Shown here: in pieces, positions 26,318 to 36,090 of the stretch
Layout of the letters: each line of letters starts with the position of its first letter
Numbering within the stretch: position 1 is the stretch's first letter
Source of the DNA: Sporosarcina sp. ANT_H38
Lineage (GTDB): Bacteria > Bacillota > Bacilli > Bacillales_A > Planococcaceae
Assembly (NCBI RefSeq): GCF_008369195.1
Contig: NZ_VOBC01000001.1
Coordinates: 2,418,001-2,482,000 of the forward strand
DNA: 64,000 nucleotides
Direction: 5' to 3'
Notes under the pieces: generated by a model
What the model saw: only the letters and a program-made list of their open reading frames with translations
What the model was told of the DNA's origin: nothing
Database searches by the model: none
Position numbers and translations under genes: made by a program

Positions 26318-27004
26318 TTATTTCACTTCGACCCAACCATTTTTAATAGCAGTTACAACTGCTTGTGTCCGGTCATTTACGGACATTTTTTGCAGAATAC
26401 TTGAGACGTGATTTTTAACTGTTTTTTCGGAAATGAATAGCGTTTCTCCGATTGTCCGGTTACTTTGCCCATCCGTCAATAATTGCAACACTTCACACTC
26501 ACGTTTTGTAAGTAAATGGAATGGCCGGCGGATATCATTTTGCTGGAACGATCCCTTATGTTCGCGTTCACTCAATCTGCGGAATTCTGTAACAAGATTA
26601 TGTGTCACTTTCGGATGAAGATATGAACCGCCCATCGCAACGACTTTAATAGCTTGAATGATTGCATCTGCATCCATCTCTTTTAGCATATAACCAAGTG
26701 CACCCGTTTTCAGCGCATGTGATACATATGATTCGTCATCATGAATCGACAACATAATCACCTTCGCGTCTGGAAACTCTTGGACAAGATTTTCAGTCGC
26801 TTCGACACCATTCATACGCGGCATGTTAATATCCATAAGAACAACATCCGGTTCGCACTGTCTATAAAGCTCATTTACTTCGCTGCCGTCATCACCTTCA
26901 GCAACAACATCAAAAGAATTTTCAAAATCAAGGATCCTCTTTACCCCTTCACGGAATAATTGGTGATCATCTACAATTAATATTTTAGTAATAGTCAAAG
27001 TCAT
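26318..27004 (-). CDS. degU: Response regulator DegU
   Basis: A 228-residue NarL/LuxR-type response regulator. Receiver: DD at 12-13 and phospho-acceptor Asp58 in [14 protein letters not shown]-terminal LuxR HTH from about residue 163 ([34 protein letters not shown]). DegU governs exoenzymes, competence, motility and biofilm. It follows degS by 15 bp. Presence with comK in one window suggests the usual DegU-ComK link. Confidence 0.95.
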   Translation of the reverse strand: MTLTITKILIVDDHQLFREGVKRILDFENSFDVVAEGDDGSEVNELYRQCEPDVVLMDINMPRMNGVEATENLVQEFPDAKVIMLSIHDDESYVSHALKTGALGYMLKEMDADAIIQAIKVVAMGGSYLHPKVTHNLVTEFRRLSEREHKGSFQQNDIRRPFHLLTKRECEVLQLLTDGQSNRTIGETLFISEKTVKNHVSSILQKMSVNDRTQAVVTAIKNGWVEVK

Positions 27005-27019
27005 TTCCTCCTCATCTAT

Positions 27020-28177
27020 CTAACAGTCGATTATTTCACTCCGAAGCGGAATCTGGAAATGAATCGTCGTACCATTCCCAGGCTTTGAAGTGATTGTCAT
27101 ACTTCCTTTTAACAAATCAATTCGTTCTCGCATCCCGATCAAACCGAACGACTTATCTTTCACTTCGTTCTGGTCGAATCCTTGCCCATTATCTTTAATG
27201 ATGATATTCATTATATCGCGAAGCCATTCAGTTTTCACCCAAATGTCCTTCGATTTACCATGTTTCAGTGCATTTGATACTGATTCTTGTACAAGTCGGA
27301 AGACCGAGACCTCAAAATTCGTTTGAAATCGTTGCTCTTGCCCACTATTTTGAAAATGAATTTCAACACCTTTTTCATATTCCTCAATTGTCGACAAATA
27401 CTTCCTCAATGTCGGAATTAGACCAAGATCGTCAAGCGCCATAGGCCGGAGATCATAAATGATACGCCGGACTTCATAAAGCGCATTCCTCACCATCACT
27501 TTTAGATCTGCAAGTTCAATCAGTGCAGATTCAGGACCCTTTTCAACATACACTTTTTCAATCAATCCAGAGCGAATCAGTACATTCGCCAACATTTGAG
27601 CAGGTCCATCATGAATATCACGTGAAAGCCTTTTACGCTCTTCTTCCTGTGCCTGAATGATTCTAATACCGAAATCCTGTTTGTGCCTTGCAGTTTCCAG
27701 CGCTTCACCAACATTTTTCAAATCCGATGTCAAATAGTTAATAACGGTCGCCACTTGATTGACAAGGTGATCCGCACGTTCGATTGTTTCAAGCAGAGTT
27801 GCAAGTCGTCTGGATAAATCGTCCCGACGAGCACGTAGCTGTTTCTCCTCCATTTGGCTAATGGATAGCCGGACAAGTAAGTCATTTGCAACTTCATAAG
27901 CTTCTCTCACTTGTTCTTCTGAGTATTTCATGAAGTTCTTCGAAACATCGGCAAGACGTCGGCGTGAATGGCGAGTCATACCTTCCAAATAATCGCCTTC
28001 GGTTATTGCCTGGGAAATGTCACTCTTGACCACCGCGAGTTCTTTTTCCATTTCTTCAAAGCTTTGGCGGCTTTGTTCGCTTATAATAAAGATATCGGTC
28101 TTTGAGTGATCCATAGCACGGACCATGCTATTGAAGACGTTTTCCAGCGTTTGGATATCAACTATATTTTCTTTCAA
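27020..28177 (-). CDS. degS: Sensor histidine kinase DegS
   Basis: A 385-residue cytosolic kinase without membrane helices, as expected for DegS. Residues 1-170 are coiled coil (sensor); HisKA_3 carries His189 in RLSRDIHDGPAQML; the ATPase domain has VSNALKHG (N-box) and DNGQGFD and GLIGMRERI (G-boxes). It phosphorylates DegU. It is divergent from yvyE, the B. subtilis arrangement. Confidence 0.95.
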   Translation of the reverse strand: MKENIVDIQTLENVFNSMVRAMDHSKTDIFIISEQSRQSFEEMEKELAVVKSDISQAITEGDYLEGMTRHSRRRLADVSKNFMKYSEEQVREAYEVANDLLVRLSISQMEEKQLRARRDDLSRRLATLLETIERADHLVNQVATVINYLTSDLKNVGEALETARHKQDFGIRIIQAQEEERKRLSRDIHDGPAQMLANVLIRSGLIEKVYVEKGPESALIELADLKVMVRNALYEVRRIIYDLRPMALDDLGLIPTLRKYLSTIEEYEKGVEIHFQNSGQEQRFQTNFEVSVFRLVQESVSNALKHGKSKDIWVKTEWLRDIMNIIIKDNGQGFDQNEVKDKSFGLIGMRERIDLLKGSMTITSKPGNGTTIHFQIPLRSEIIDC

Positions 28178-28330
28178 TTAAGTTCCCTCCCGCCTACAGC
28201 CTAAAAAAGTACATATACACTAATAAGAAATGTTTCAGAAATACTGATTTCCTTGCATACTTCATTTAGTATAGCATCATAGCGCCCGATGGATATTAAG
28301 ATTGTATTACATTTGATGGAGGTGCCGCAA

Positions 28331-28963
28331 ATGCGAGCAGATTATTACACAGTAAAAGAATACGGAGAAAGTGAATTGGTCATCCAAAAGTCAAGGTTCC
28401 TCACCTATGTATCGCGTGCGGAAACGGAAGTTGAGGCCCTCAACTTCATTCAAGAAATCAAAAGAAAGCATCACAGTGCCTCACACAACTGTTCTGCATA
28501 TATGATTGGCGAACATGATACTATCCAAAAAGCAAATGATGATGGCGAACCAACCGGTACGGCAGGCGTGCCTATGCTTGAGGTTTTGAAAAAACAAGGT
28601 CTAAAAGACACGGTCATCGTCGTAACACGCTATTTTGGAGGCGTCAAACTCGGCGGTGGTGGTTTGATCCGCGCATACGGACGAGCAACGTCTGAGGGCA
28701 TCACAGCAACTGGCACAGTCGAAAGAAAACTTCATCACCTGATGAAAATAACAATTGACTATACATGGCTAGGAAAAGTTGAGAACGAGGTGAGACAATC
28801 CGCTTATCCGTTAAAAGAAATTTCTTACGCGGACGGTGTCAACCTCTTCGTATACATTCCAGTGGCAGAAACCACTGTTTTTACTGCATGGATAGCTGAA
28901 CTAACAAATGGGCAGGCCGAAATTATGTCGACTTCTAGCGAATTTTTAGAATTCGACAGATAA
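28331..28963 (+). CDS. yvyE: YvyE, IMPACT/YigZ family protein
   Basis: A 210-residue protein of the UPF0029/IMPACT family: N-terminal domain with KHHSASHNCSAYMIG, DDGEPTGTAG and RYFGGVKLGGGGLIRAYG motifs, and a C-terminal ferredoxin-like domain. Function is uncertain; YigZ has been suggested to act in translation or peptide handling. ATG 28331 is fixed by TGGAGGTG; the upstream in-frame ATG at 28289 has no ribosome site. Confidence 0.9.
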   Translation: MRADYYTVKEYGESELVIQKSRFLTYVSRAETEVEALNFIQEIKRKHHSASHNCSAYMIGEHDTIQKANDDGEPTGTAGVPMLEVLKKQGLKDTVIVVTRYFGGVKLGGGGLIRAYGRATSEGITATGTVERKLHHLMKITIDYTWLGKVENEVRQSAYPLKEISYADGVNLFVYIPVAETTVFTAWIAELTNGQAEIMSTSSEFLEFDR

Positions 28964-29040
28964 CTAATTAAATAGTATAATAGGGAAAATCATGGATATT
29001 TTGTGTATTGAGAGTAACATAGCAACACCATCTCTACTTT

Positions 29041-29088
29041 TTGACAAGTTGTGTCAATTACATAATTAGCTATGTATTTTTACATAGC
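29041..29088 (+). promoter_or_regulatory. Inverted repeats upstream of the LCP gene
   Basis: TTGACA-AGTTG-TGTCAA (29041-29057) is a symmetric operator-like site. Twelve bases on, GCTATGTA-TTTT-TACATAGC (29069-29088) is a perfect 8-bp hairpin that ends just before the GGAGG of the following gene. Confidence 0.5.
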
Positions 29089-29108
29089 CGATTTCGGAGG
29101 CTCTAGAT

Positions 29109-30164
29109 ATGAAAAGAACAGATTATAAAAAACAGAAAAAGTCATCTGGTAAGCGTTTAGCCATAAAAGTTGCGCTCCTTCTGACACTTTCCTTATTTCT
29201 TGTTGTTGTGGCATATGCTACTTCACTACAGAAAAAGGCGGAAAACATGGCGGTTCGTGCATATGAAGCAGTTCCTGACCGCCCCAAATCCGAGATTCGC
29301 GAAGTAAAAGTTGAGCCAGCGAACGACAATGTTTCAATTCTATTCATCGGTGTCGACGACAGTGAAGCGCGCCACCAAGGGGACAGTAACAGCCGATCGG
29401 ATGCCCTTCTACTGGCTACTTTGAATCCGGATAACAAAACTGTGAAACTAGTTAGTATTCCACGTGATTCATATGCTTACATACCAGAAGTCGGATACAA
29501 AGACAAAATCACCCATGCCCATGCATTCGGAGGAACCCGTGCAACAATTGAAACGGTTGAAGAATTGTTCGAGATTCCTGTCGACTACTACGTGAAAATG
29601 AATTTCAATGCTTTCATTGATGTCGTTGATGCAGTTGGTGGAATCGATGTTGAGGTTCCATACGATCGAACTGAAAAAGACGAAAACGATAAGTATTCAA
29701 TTCATTTAAAAAAGGGTATGCAGCATCTTGACGGTAAACACGCCCTCGCACTTGCACGAACGCGTAAACTCGATACCGACGTCGAACGTGGAAAACGGCA
29801 GCAAATGATTTTGCAGGCAATCATGAAAGAAGCCGTTTCAGTGAAATCAATAACGAAGTACGGTGACGTCATTGAAGCAGTTGGCGACAACATGAAAACT
29901 GATATGACATACGATGTAATGAAATCTTTCTTGGAGTATGCAAAAGGTGGACTACCTCAAGTCGAAACGCTTAGTTTAAAAGGCTACGACGATATGTCCA
30001 CAGGTACTTATTTTTGGAAGCTTGACGAGACCTACTTAGCTGAAGTGAAGCAACTTTTGAAAGTACATCTTGGCCTTAGCCCTGACTCGTCTATTCTGAC
30101 TGACAGCGGTTCGAAAATGAACGGTTCCACGGAAGAAGCTTTAGAAGATAGTTTTAATGACTGA
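29109..30164 (+). CDS. tagV: LytR-CpsA-Psr family wall polymer ligase (TagV-like)
   Basis: A 351-residue membrane-anchored LCP protein: Lys-rich cytoplasmic N-terminus, one membrane helix (about residues 19-38), then an extracellular LCP domain. Signature residues are visible in FIGVDDS and SRSDALLLATLNP (Asp/Arg for the pyrophosphate site), IPRDSY, and ARTRKLDTDVERGKRQQ. The family transfers undecaprenyl-linked teichoic acid or other wall polymer to peptidoglycan. Gene order yvyE-tagV-tagO matches B. subtilis. Confidence 0.9.
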   Translation: MKRTDYKKQKKSSGKRLAIKVALLLTLSLFLVVVAYATSLQKKAENMAVRAYEAVPDRPKSEIREVKVEPANDNVSILFIGVDDSEARHQGDSNSRSDALLLATLNPDNKTVKLVSIPRDSYAYIPEVGYKDKITHAHAFGGTRATIETVEELFEIPVDYYVKMNFNAFIDVVDAVGGIDVEVPYDRTEKDENDKYSIHLKKGMQHLDGKHALALARTRKLDTDVERGKRQQMILQAIMKEAVSVKSITKYGDVIEAVGDNMKTDMTYDVMKSFLEYAKGGLPQVETLSLKGYDDMSTGTYFWKLDETYLAEVKQLLKVHLGLSPDSSILTDSGSKMNGSTEEALEDSFND

Positions 30165-30165
30165 T

Positions 30166-30206
30166 CTAAAAAGAGCCAGGCTAAAATACGCCTGGCTCTT
30201 TTTAAT
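30166..30206 (+). terminator. Terminator after tagV
   Basis: AAAAAGAGCCAGGC / GCCTGGCTCTTTTT, 14-bp perfect stem, symmetrical so it can work both ways. Confidence 0.9.
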
Positions 30207-30223
30207 TTCTATACATAATTCAA

Positions 30224-30270
30224 CAAAAAACGGCCATACTACCTTAATGAAAAGGTATATGGCCGTTCTT
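30224..30270 (-). terminator. Terminator after tagO
   Basis: On the minus strand AACGGCCATATACC pairs with GGTAGTATGGCCGTT and is followed by TTTTTG. Confidence 0.85.
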
Positions 30271-30316
30271 GCTATTGTCTATTTTCAAAGCGCTAAATGA
30301 CGCCTTGCATTTTTTT

Positions 30317-31360
30317 CTACTTCCCAATCAATCGTACGAGATTCAACAATGGCCGATAGTTCGTACCGGCAAGACCGATTACTTCCACGAATAGTTCAAT
30401 TGCGATAAGCATAACGACAATAAGCAAGATTGCTCCCCATACTGTAGCTTGCGAGAACAACACAGCTGCTACACCAAACAGAATTGCTAATCCATAAATG
30501 ATCAATACAGTCTGCCTATGTGAAAAACCGCTACGAAGTAAGCAATGGTGTAAATGTGATTTATCCGGTGCCATAATGGGCTGTTTCGTGCGTATACGGC
30601 GAACAATTGCGAAGAACGTATCAGAAATTGGAATACCCAATATAATAATTGGGATAATCAATGAAACGACAGCAACGTTCTTGAATCCTAATAATGCTAG
30701 AACCGAAATCATAAAGCCCAAGAACAAGGATCCGGTGTCTCCCATAAAGATTTTTGCCGGATGGAAATTGTAAATTAGGAAGCCCAGTGAGCTCGCCGCA
30801 AGAATAGATGCTGTTGCAACAACGAATACATTTCCCATTATCATCGCCATAACAGCGATTGTAATAAGTGCAATCGTCGAAACACCCGCCGCAAGTCCAT
30901 CCAATCCATCTATAAGATTTATTGCATTTGTGATACCGATGATCCAAATAATTGTAATTGGAATACTTAAGTAACCAAAATCGAATTCTCCAATAAATGG
31001 TAAGTTGATGACTTCAATGTGTAAGCCGCCCCATACGACAACGACAAAAGCCGCAGCCAATTGTCCAGCAAGTTTAGCTTTCGCGGTAATTTCAAGCATA
31101 TCATCAAGAAACCCCATAACGATGATAATAACAGCACCGATAAGTATACCAGCGGCATGTTCATTTTTCGGAAGTAATACTGCATAGCCGATTAGAAAAG
31201 CACCAAATATTGCAAGACCGCCAATTCGCGGCATAACAGACGCGTGTACTTTCCGGTAATTCGGTCGATCGACCGCTCCTATCCGGAATGCCAATTTAAT
31301 GACGAGTGGAGTAAGTAAGATGGAAGCTAGAAGTGCAGCAGCCATTGCAAGGAATAACAT
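30317..31360 (-). CDS. tagO: Undecaprenyl-phosphate GlcNAc-1-phosphate transferase TagO
   Basis: A 347-residue polytopic membrane enzyme with about ten or eleven helices. The family's Mg/nucleotide motifs are present: MGFLDDMLEI, NAINLIDGLDGLAAG, FMGDTGSLFLG and a basic His-rich KSHLHHCLL loop. It starts undecaprenyl-linked polymer synthesis (teichoic acids, or in S-layer bacilli secondary cell wall polysaccharide). Adjacent SecA2/SLAP and SLH genes make the latter plausible here (inference). It is convergent with tagV. Confidence 0.93.
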   Translation of the reverse strand: MLFLAMAAALLASILLTPLVIKLAFRIGAVDRPNYRKVHASVMPRIGGLAIFGAFLIGYAVLLPKNEHAAGILIGAVIIIVMGFLDDMLEITAKAKLAGQLAAAFVVVVWGGLHIEVINLPFIGEFDFGYLSIPITIIWIIGITNAINLIDGLDGLAAGVSTIALITIAVMAMIMGNVFVVATASILAASSLGFLIYNFHPAKIFMGDTGSLFLGFMISVLALLGFKNVAVVSLIIPIIILGIPISDTFFAIVRRIRTKQPIMAPDKSHLHHCLLRSGFSHRQTVLIIYGLAILFGVAAVLFSQATVWGAILLIVVMLIAIELFVEVIGLAGTNYRPLLNLVRLIGK

Positions 31361-31709
31361 GTCCTTCCTCCCTATAGTAAATCGCTAATTTATCAAACCA
31401 ACAGTATCATAGCATATATAGGCAAATAAAGCACTTTACTAGATAACTCTTTACTATAATTATTTCTTTTCTTGTTGCTTAGGGCATTTTTTAATATCGT
31501 ACTGTGAATGAGTTACAACACACAGCTTTCACATCTGATAAGGCGCCATGCGCTTTTATTTATCTTATCTTTCCCTTTTCTTCCCCTAGCTATCCCATTC
31601 CTTCTTCTTCCTTATATGTCGATTTCATCTCAAGGTAGTCATTTTCCATTCTATTTGGTAAAATAGGGACGGGTCCTTTTAAGGGATCGAAAAAAGGGGC
31701 GTTCATCCA
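31361..31709. other. Intergenic region between tagO and secA2
   Basis: Carries the outward promoters of two divergent genes. GGTAAAATAGG near 31661 is a plausible -10 for secA2. I see no ORF, repeat family member or RNA gene in it. Confidence 0.4.
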
Positions 31710-34073
31710 ATGCTATCAATATTCAAGCGTTCGAATCAGACGAACGAGAGACAGCTTCGAAAATACCGAAAGATTGTCATACAAATAAATAAATTAGAAG
31801 CTACATATGAAACTATGTCCGACGAACAACTAACAAGTATGACAGATACTTTTAAAGAAAGAATCCAATCTGGCGAGAAAATCCAATCCATTATTCCCGA
31901 AGCTTTTGCTGTCGTTCGCGAAGCGTCTAAGCGAATTCTTGGTATGCGTCATTTCGATGTTCAACTTATTGGCGGACTCGTTATGACAGAAGGAAACATT
32001 GCTGAAATGCCTACAGGAGAAGGTAAAACGCTTGTCGCTTCCCTGCCATCGTATGTACGTGCACTTGAAGGTAAAGGTGTCCACGTTATTACAGTGAACG
32101 ACTACCTCGCGAAACGCGACTATGAGCAGATTGGTCAGATTCACCGTTTTCTTGGCCTCACAGTCGGGCTGAATGTACCAATGATGCAAGGTCCGGCAAA
32201 ACAAACCGCTTACAATGCGGATATTACATATGGTGTAGGAACTGAATTCGGTTTCGACTATTTGCGTGATAACATGGCTCAGCAAGTAGCGCAAAAAGTT
32301 CAGCGTCCCTACCATTTCGCTATCATTGATGAAGTAGATAGCATTTTAGTAGATGAAGCAAAAACACCATTAATCGTTGCTGGTAAAATGCAAGCAGATG
32401 CTGATCTTCATTATATTGCAGCACGCCTTGCGAAACGTTTTAAAAAAGGCGTCGATTTCGATTTTGACGAGGAAACAAAAGCGACTTCACTTACCGATAC
32501 CGGAATCGAAAAAGTAGAAAAAGCTTTTGGTGTTGACAATTTATATGAATTAGAGCACCAAACCCTCTATCATTATATGATTCAATCATTACGTGCACTC
32601 GTTATCTTCAAACTCGACGTAGACTATATTGTAAAAGAAGACAAGATTGAACTCGTCGATATGTTCACAGGTCGAATTATGGAAGGCCGCACACTTTCCG
32701 ATGGTCTACACCAGGCAATCGAAGCAAAAGAAGGACTGCCAATCACTGAGGAAAACAAAGCGCAAGCACAAATTACAATCCAAAACTACTTCCGTATGTA
32801 TAAAGAACTTTGCGGGATGACAGGTACTGCTAAAACACAGGAAAAAGAATTCCGTGAAGTGTACGGTATGGAAGTCATTCAGATTCCAACAAACCGCCCG
32901 CGCGCACGTTTAGATTCACCTGACCAAGTTTATAAAACTATCGATCAAAAATATAAAGCGATGGCCAAAGAAGTCGCTGCGCGCAATAAAAAAGGGCAAC
33001 CCGTCCTTGTCGGTACGACATCCATTTTACAATCTGAAAAGGTAGTAGAGTATTTAAATGAATACAAACTTACTTACAACTTACTGAACGCCAAAAGTGT
33101 CGAACAGGAAGTAGATCTTATTTCCATAGCAGGACAACTCGGTCAAATTACAGTGGCAACAAATATGGCCGGACGCGGAACGGATATCGTACTAGGTGAA
33201 GAGGTTGAAGAAATCGGCGGACTTTTCGTACTCGGTACAGAAAAACACGAAAGCCGTCGGATTGACAACCAGTTACGTGGTCGGTCGGGAAGACAAGGAG
33301 ACCATGGCGAGAGCAGATTCTTCCTATCTCTTGAAGATGATATGTTTAAGAGATTTGCCAAAGAAGAACTTGAGAAGTTCCTCAAGAAAGTCACTACAGA
33401 TGAGGACGGTCTCGTGCAGAATCCCGAAGTGGACGAACTGACAGAACGGACGCAGCGTATCGTAGAAGGCGCCCATTATTCAATGCGTGAATACAACTTA
33501 AAACTCGACGACGTTATAAACGACCAGCGTGAAGTCGTCTACACACTTCGTAATAACGTCCTAGACCGTGAAGGCATCCTGAAACAATTGAAAACTATGC
33601 TTTCAGAGACAGTAGAATTCGTCGTCTACGATAGTTGCCCGGATGAAGAACCTTCAGACAACTGGGATTTCGAACGAATTGAGCGCACAATGAACAGCCT
33701 GTTATTGGAACCTGTCGCAATTTCACACACGATGGAAAAGACGGCAGACATTCTAAAACTATATGATGCGCCACTCGATGACTTGCTTAGCTTTATCGAG
33801 TCATTCGCAGATAATGAACGGGTCAATCAAATGATTCCGCAAGTAATGCTATCCCATATTGACACGATGTGGGTTAAACATTTGGAGGTAATGACACGCT
33901 TAAAAGAAGGTATCGGACTCCGTTCATATGGTCAAGAAGATCCGATGCGTATCTATCAGCGTGAAGGACTTGAATTATTCGGACGTCATTATCAAAAGTT
34001 ACGCCGGAGCATTGCATCTGAAGTCATTAGCTTTATGAAACTTATTACGGAACAACAGGAGGTACAACAATGA
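31710..34073 (+). CDS. secA2: Accessory Sec translocase ATPase SecA2
   Basis: A 787-residue SecA. Walker A MPTGEGKTLVA (about 101-111), DEVDSILVDEA, and the second motor domain with TNMAGRGTDIVLG are intact. It is shorter than housekeeping SecA and lacks the Cys-rich C-terminal zinc tail (it ends LITEQQEVQQ). This and the translationally coupled SLAP gene identify it as SecA2, which in B. anthracis exports S-layer proteins. ATG follows AAAAAAGGGG. The housekeeping secA must lie elsewhere. Confidence 0.92.
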   Translation: MLSIFKRSNQTNERQLRKYRKIVIQINKLEATYETMSDEQLTSMTDTFKERIQSGEKIQSIIPEAFAVVREASKRILGMRHFDVQLIGGLVMTEGNIAEMPTGEGKTLVASLPSYVRALEGKGVHVITVNDYLAKRDYEQIGQIHRFLGLTVGLNVPMMQGPAKQTAYNADITYGVGTEFGFDYLRDNMAQQVAQKVQRPYHFAIIDEVDSILVDEAKTPLIVAGKMQADADLHYIAARLAKRFKKGVDFDFDEETKATSLTDTGIEKVEKAFGVDNLYELEHQTLYHYMIQSLRALVIFKLDVDYIVKEDKIELVDMFTGRIMEGRTLSDGLHQAIEAKEGLPITEENKAQAQITIQNYFRMYKELCGMTGTAKTQEKEFREVYGMEVIQIPTNRPRARLDSPDQVYKTIDQKYKAMAKEVAARNKKGQPVLVGTTSILQSEKVVEYLNEYKLTYNLLNAKSVEQEVDLISIAGQLGQITVATNMAGRGTDIVLGEEVEEIGGLFVLGTEKHESRRIDNQLRGRSGRQGDHGESRFFLSLEDDMFKRFAKEELEKFLKKVTTDEDGLVQNPEVDELTERTQRIVEGAHYSMREYNLKLDDVINDQREVVYTLRNNVLDREGILKQLKTMLSETVEFVVYDSCPDEEPSDNWDFERIERTMNSLLLEPVAISHTMEKTADILKLYDAPLDDLLSFIESFADNERVNQMIPQVMLSHIDTMWVKHLEVMTRLKEGIGLRSYGQEDPMRIYQREGLELFGRHYQKLRRSIASEVISFMKLITEQQEVQQ

Positions 34074-34972
34074 AGCTTTTCTCATTTTTCAAGAAAACCG
34101 AAAAGACAGGGTCAGATAGTACCATCGGTTCCGAAGAAATCATTGACGGTATAAATGCATCGACAAACACGGATGAGGTCGAAACAACGCTCTCTATTCA
34201 TCCTGAATGGGACGTTCCACAGGAGCAGGAGTATGTTTTTCGTTTCCTTTCGAATGAACTTGAACCACTTAAACCGAACCAGATTTCCCTTTCCGGAATC
34301 GACATTGACGTCGAACCTGCTAACGGTAGCTGGCTCGTAAAAGCATTTTTCCGTTCTTCACTAGACCAACAGATTTCCGTTGGATCAGTCGAACTAATGC
34401 TACTAGACGAAGAAGGAAAAACGCTCGCTTCCGATGAATTCGATTTAAAAGAACTTGGTGATATCCCAGCGTGCAGCGCAAGACCTTGGGTGTTCGTATT
34501 TACGAAAGACAATATTTTTGTAGAACAACCACCTACAGAAAACTGGAAACTAGCGTTTAACGTCCAGTCAATGGTGCCACACAAACTAGAATTGGAACAA
34601 GCTTGGGAAGATGGTTTAACGGAAGAACAAAAAGATGGTCTTGCAAAAGTCGTCGAAGGACTTCCGAAATTGAAACCACGTGAAGTAAATATTAGTGGAT
34701 TCCAAGTTAAACAGCAGGATGACGGCGGTATCGCAGCGTCTGTATTTATCCGCAACGGTCATTCGAAACAAATCAACATCGAAAAACTTCCTCTTGAACT
34801 GATTGACGCGTCTGGTGATTTAGTTGCCAGCGGCTCATTCGCTCTTGATCCGCTTTCTGTGAAGGCCAACACATCAAAACCATGGACATTCATCTATCCA
34901 AAAGAATTGATTCAAAAAGACGAGCCAGACTTGTCACGTTGGACAGTTCGTGTACCACAACAAAATGCTTAA
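34070..34972 (+). CDS. slaP: Accessory Sec S-layer assembly protein (SLAP)
   Basis: A 300-residue cytosolic protein with two copies of the SLAP domain: about residues 48-145 and 185-296. Both share LKPNQISLSGI / LKPREVNISGF, an ELMLLDEEG / PLELIDASG strand and a final PWVFVF / PWTFIY. No signal peptide. It overlaps secA2 by ATGA, so the products are made together. In B. anthracis SlaP assists SecA2-dependent secretion of S-layer proteins. The SLH proteins at 61-64 kb are possible clients (inference). Confidence 0.88.
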   Translation: MKLFSFFKKTEKTGSDSTIGSEEIIDGINASTNTDEVETTLSIHPEWDVPQEQEYVFRFLSNELEPLKPNQISLSGIDIDVEPANGSWLVKAFFRSSLDQQISVGSVELMLLDEEGKTLASDEFDLKELGDIPACSARPWVFVFTKDNIFVEQPPTENWKLAFNVQSMVPHKLELEQAWEDGLTEEQKDGLAKVVEGLPKLKPREVNISGFQVKQQDDGGIAASVFIRNGHSKQINIEKLPLELIDASGDLVASGSFALDPLSVKANTSKPWTFIYPKELIQKDEPDLSRWTVRVPQQNA

Positions 34973-35050
34973 AATCTAAAGCGCTGGAGTCTAGACGTAG
35001 AATAGCTCCCTTATCCACTACACGAGATTTTATAGCTTCCTAAACAACAA

Positions 35051-35106
35051 AAAAGGCTGCATATCCGAATCAGGTACTTTCTGATTCGGATGTGTAGCCT
35101 TTCTAT
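35051..35106 (+). terminator. Terminator after secA2-slaP
   Basis: AGGCTGCATATCCGAATCAG and its near-perfect complement enclose a 9-base loop, followed by TTTCTATAT. Confidence 0.85.
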
Positions 35107-35109
35107 ATA

Positions 35110-35446
35110 GCTAGATTGAGTGATTCCCATTAAGTCACGCTTCAGGGACGCCTCCCCCGGCGCCAGTTGCTATTTTGCATTATATTGTATAGACCCGGCC
35201 CTTCGCTGTTTGGAGGGCTCAGGCTCCCCCTTCTAATGTACCTATACTTAGTTTATATGCTTTATTCAATACTTCCTCTTATCAAGTAAATCGCACGGCA
35301 CTCTCTAAGATGCGACAGGCTTATGGCGAAAAAAGAAGACACCCCTCTCTTGTCACCGTATCCTGTGGCGACAAGGAGGGATGCCTAGTGTTTGAATAAA
35401 TTGTTTTCCGGTTATTTTTAGTTAATCAACAAAGTGACTTTCTGTA
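35110..35446. repeat. Degenerate dispersed-repeat region
   Basis: A gene-free stretch. Positions 35340-35388 contain TCCTGTGGCGACAAGGAGGG then ATGCCTAGT, related to TCCTGTGGCAATAAAGAGGG then ATGCTAGT in the 10.5-10.8 kb cluster, preceded by the pairing arm CACCCCTCTCTTGTC. A CGCTGGAGTCTAGACG end fragment also lies at 34981-34997. Confidence 0.55.
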
Positions 35447-35449
35447 TAT

Positions 35450-35503
35450 AAAAACGACAGAGATAAGTGTCCTATTAAGGCCGCTCATCTCTGTCGTTTT
35501 TTA
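35450..35503. terminator. Bidirectional terminator downstream of the NlpC/P60 gene
   Basis: AAAAACGACAGAGAT / ATCTCTGTCGTTTTTT, 15-bp stem with a large loop; it directly follows the minus-strand endopeptidase stop. Confidence 0.85.
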
Positions 35504-35506
35504 GTA

Positions 35507-35998
35507 TTAATTAGCTGAAGCAACTGCGTTTACGCCCGCGATGCGTTTTGCACCTACGTAGCGTTCACCCCAATAATAAGGATCGCTCAACTTATCAACG
35601 CGTACACCTTTTGATGTTGATGCGTGCGAAAATTTACCATCACCTATGTATATACCAACGTGTGAAACCCCTTTGCCTGACGTGTTGAAGAATACGAGGT
35701 CCCCAGTTTCTAAATCGTCTTTACTAACAGGAGTTCCTGATGCGTGCATGCTAGTGGTAGTACGCGATACATTAATATCATGTTGCTTGAACACATATGA
35801 TACGTAGCCTGAGCAGTCAAAGCCACCTGTTGTGTTCCCACCATAACTGTACTTTACGCCAATGAGGCTTGTTGCAGTTTGTAAAATGTCAGCCGATTTG
35901 GATGAAGCTTCGACTTTCCCAACGAAAGGTGCGACGAGTAATAGAAATGACATAGCTATCATTAAAATTGTCTTTTTTAGCGTAAATGTAAGTTTCAT
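35507..35998 (-). CDS. Secreted NlpC/P60 peptidoglycan endopeptidase
   Basis: A 163-residue exported hydrolase: signal peptide (residues 1-31, cleavage after VEA), then a bare NlpC/P60 domain with no wall-binding module. Catalytic residues are Cys62 (GGFDCSGY), His113 (VSHVGIY) and His125 (FSHAS). The family cleaves D-Glu-gamma-mDAP or related stem-peptide bonds. A perfect WalR box lies 75 bp upstream. It is the smallest of three NlpC/P60 enzymes here and close in sequence to the domain of the gene at 61012. Confidence 0.92.
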   Translation of the reverse strand: MKLTFTLKKTILMIAMSFLLLVAPFVGKVEASSKSADILQTATSLIGVKYSYGGNTTGGFDCSGYVSYVFKQHDINVSRTTTSMHASGTPVSKDDLETGDLVFFNTSGKGVSHVGIYIGDGKFSHASTSKGVRVDKLSDPYYWGERYVGAKRIAGVNAVASAN

Positions 35999-36073
35999 AC
36001 TCTTCCCCCAAAGGCTTAATTTATCTGAAATAATGATCTATTACAACATTAACACGCTTTAAACAACTTCTAC

Positions 36074-36090
36074 ATTACAATTACGTAACA
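36074..36090 (-). promoter_or_regulatory. WalR (YycF) box for NlpC/P60 gene
   Basis: Minus strand TGTTAC-GTAAT-TGTAAT, an exact match to the WalR consensus TGTWAH-N5-TGTWAH, 75 bp before the start codon at 35998. Confidence 0.7.
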
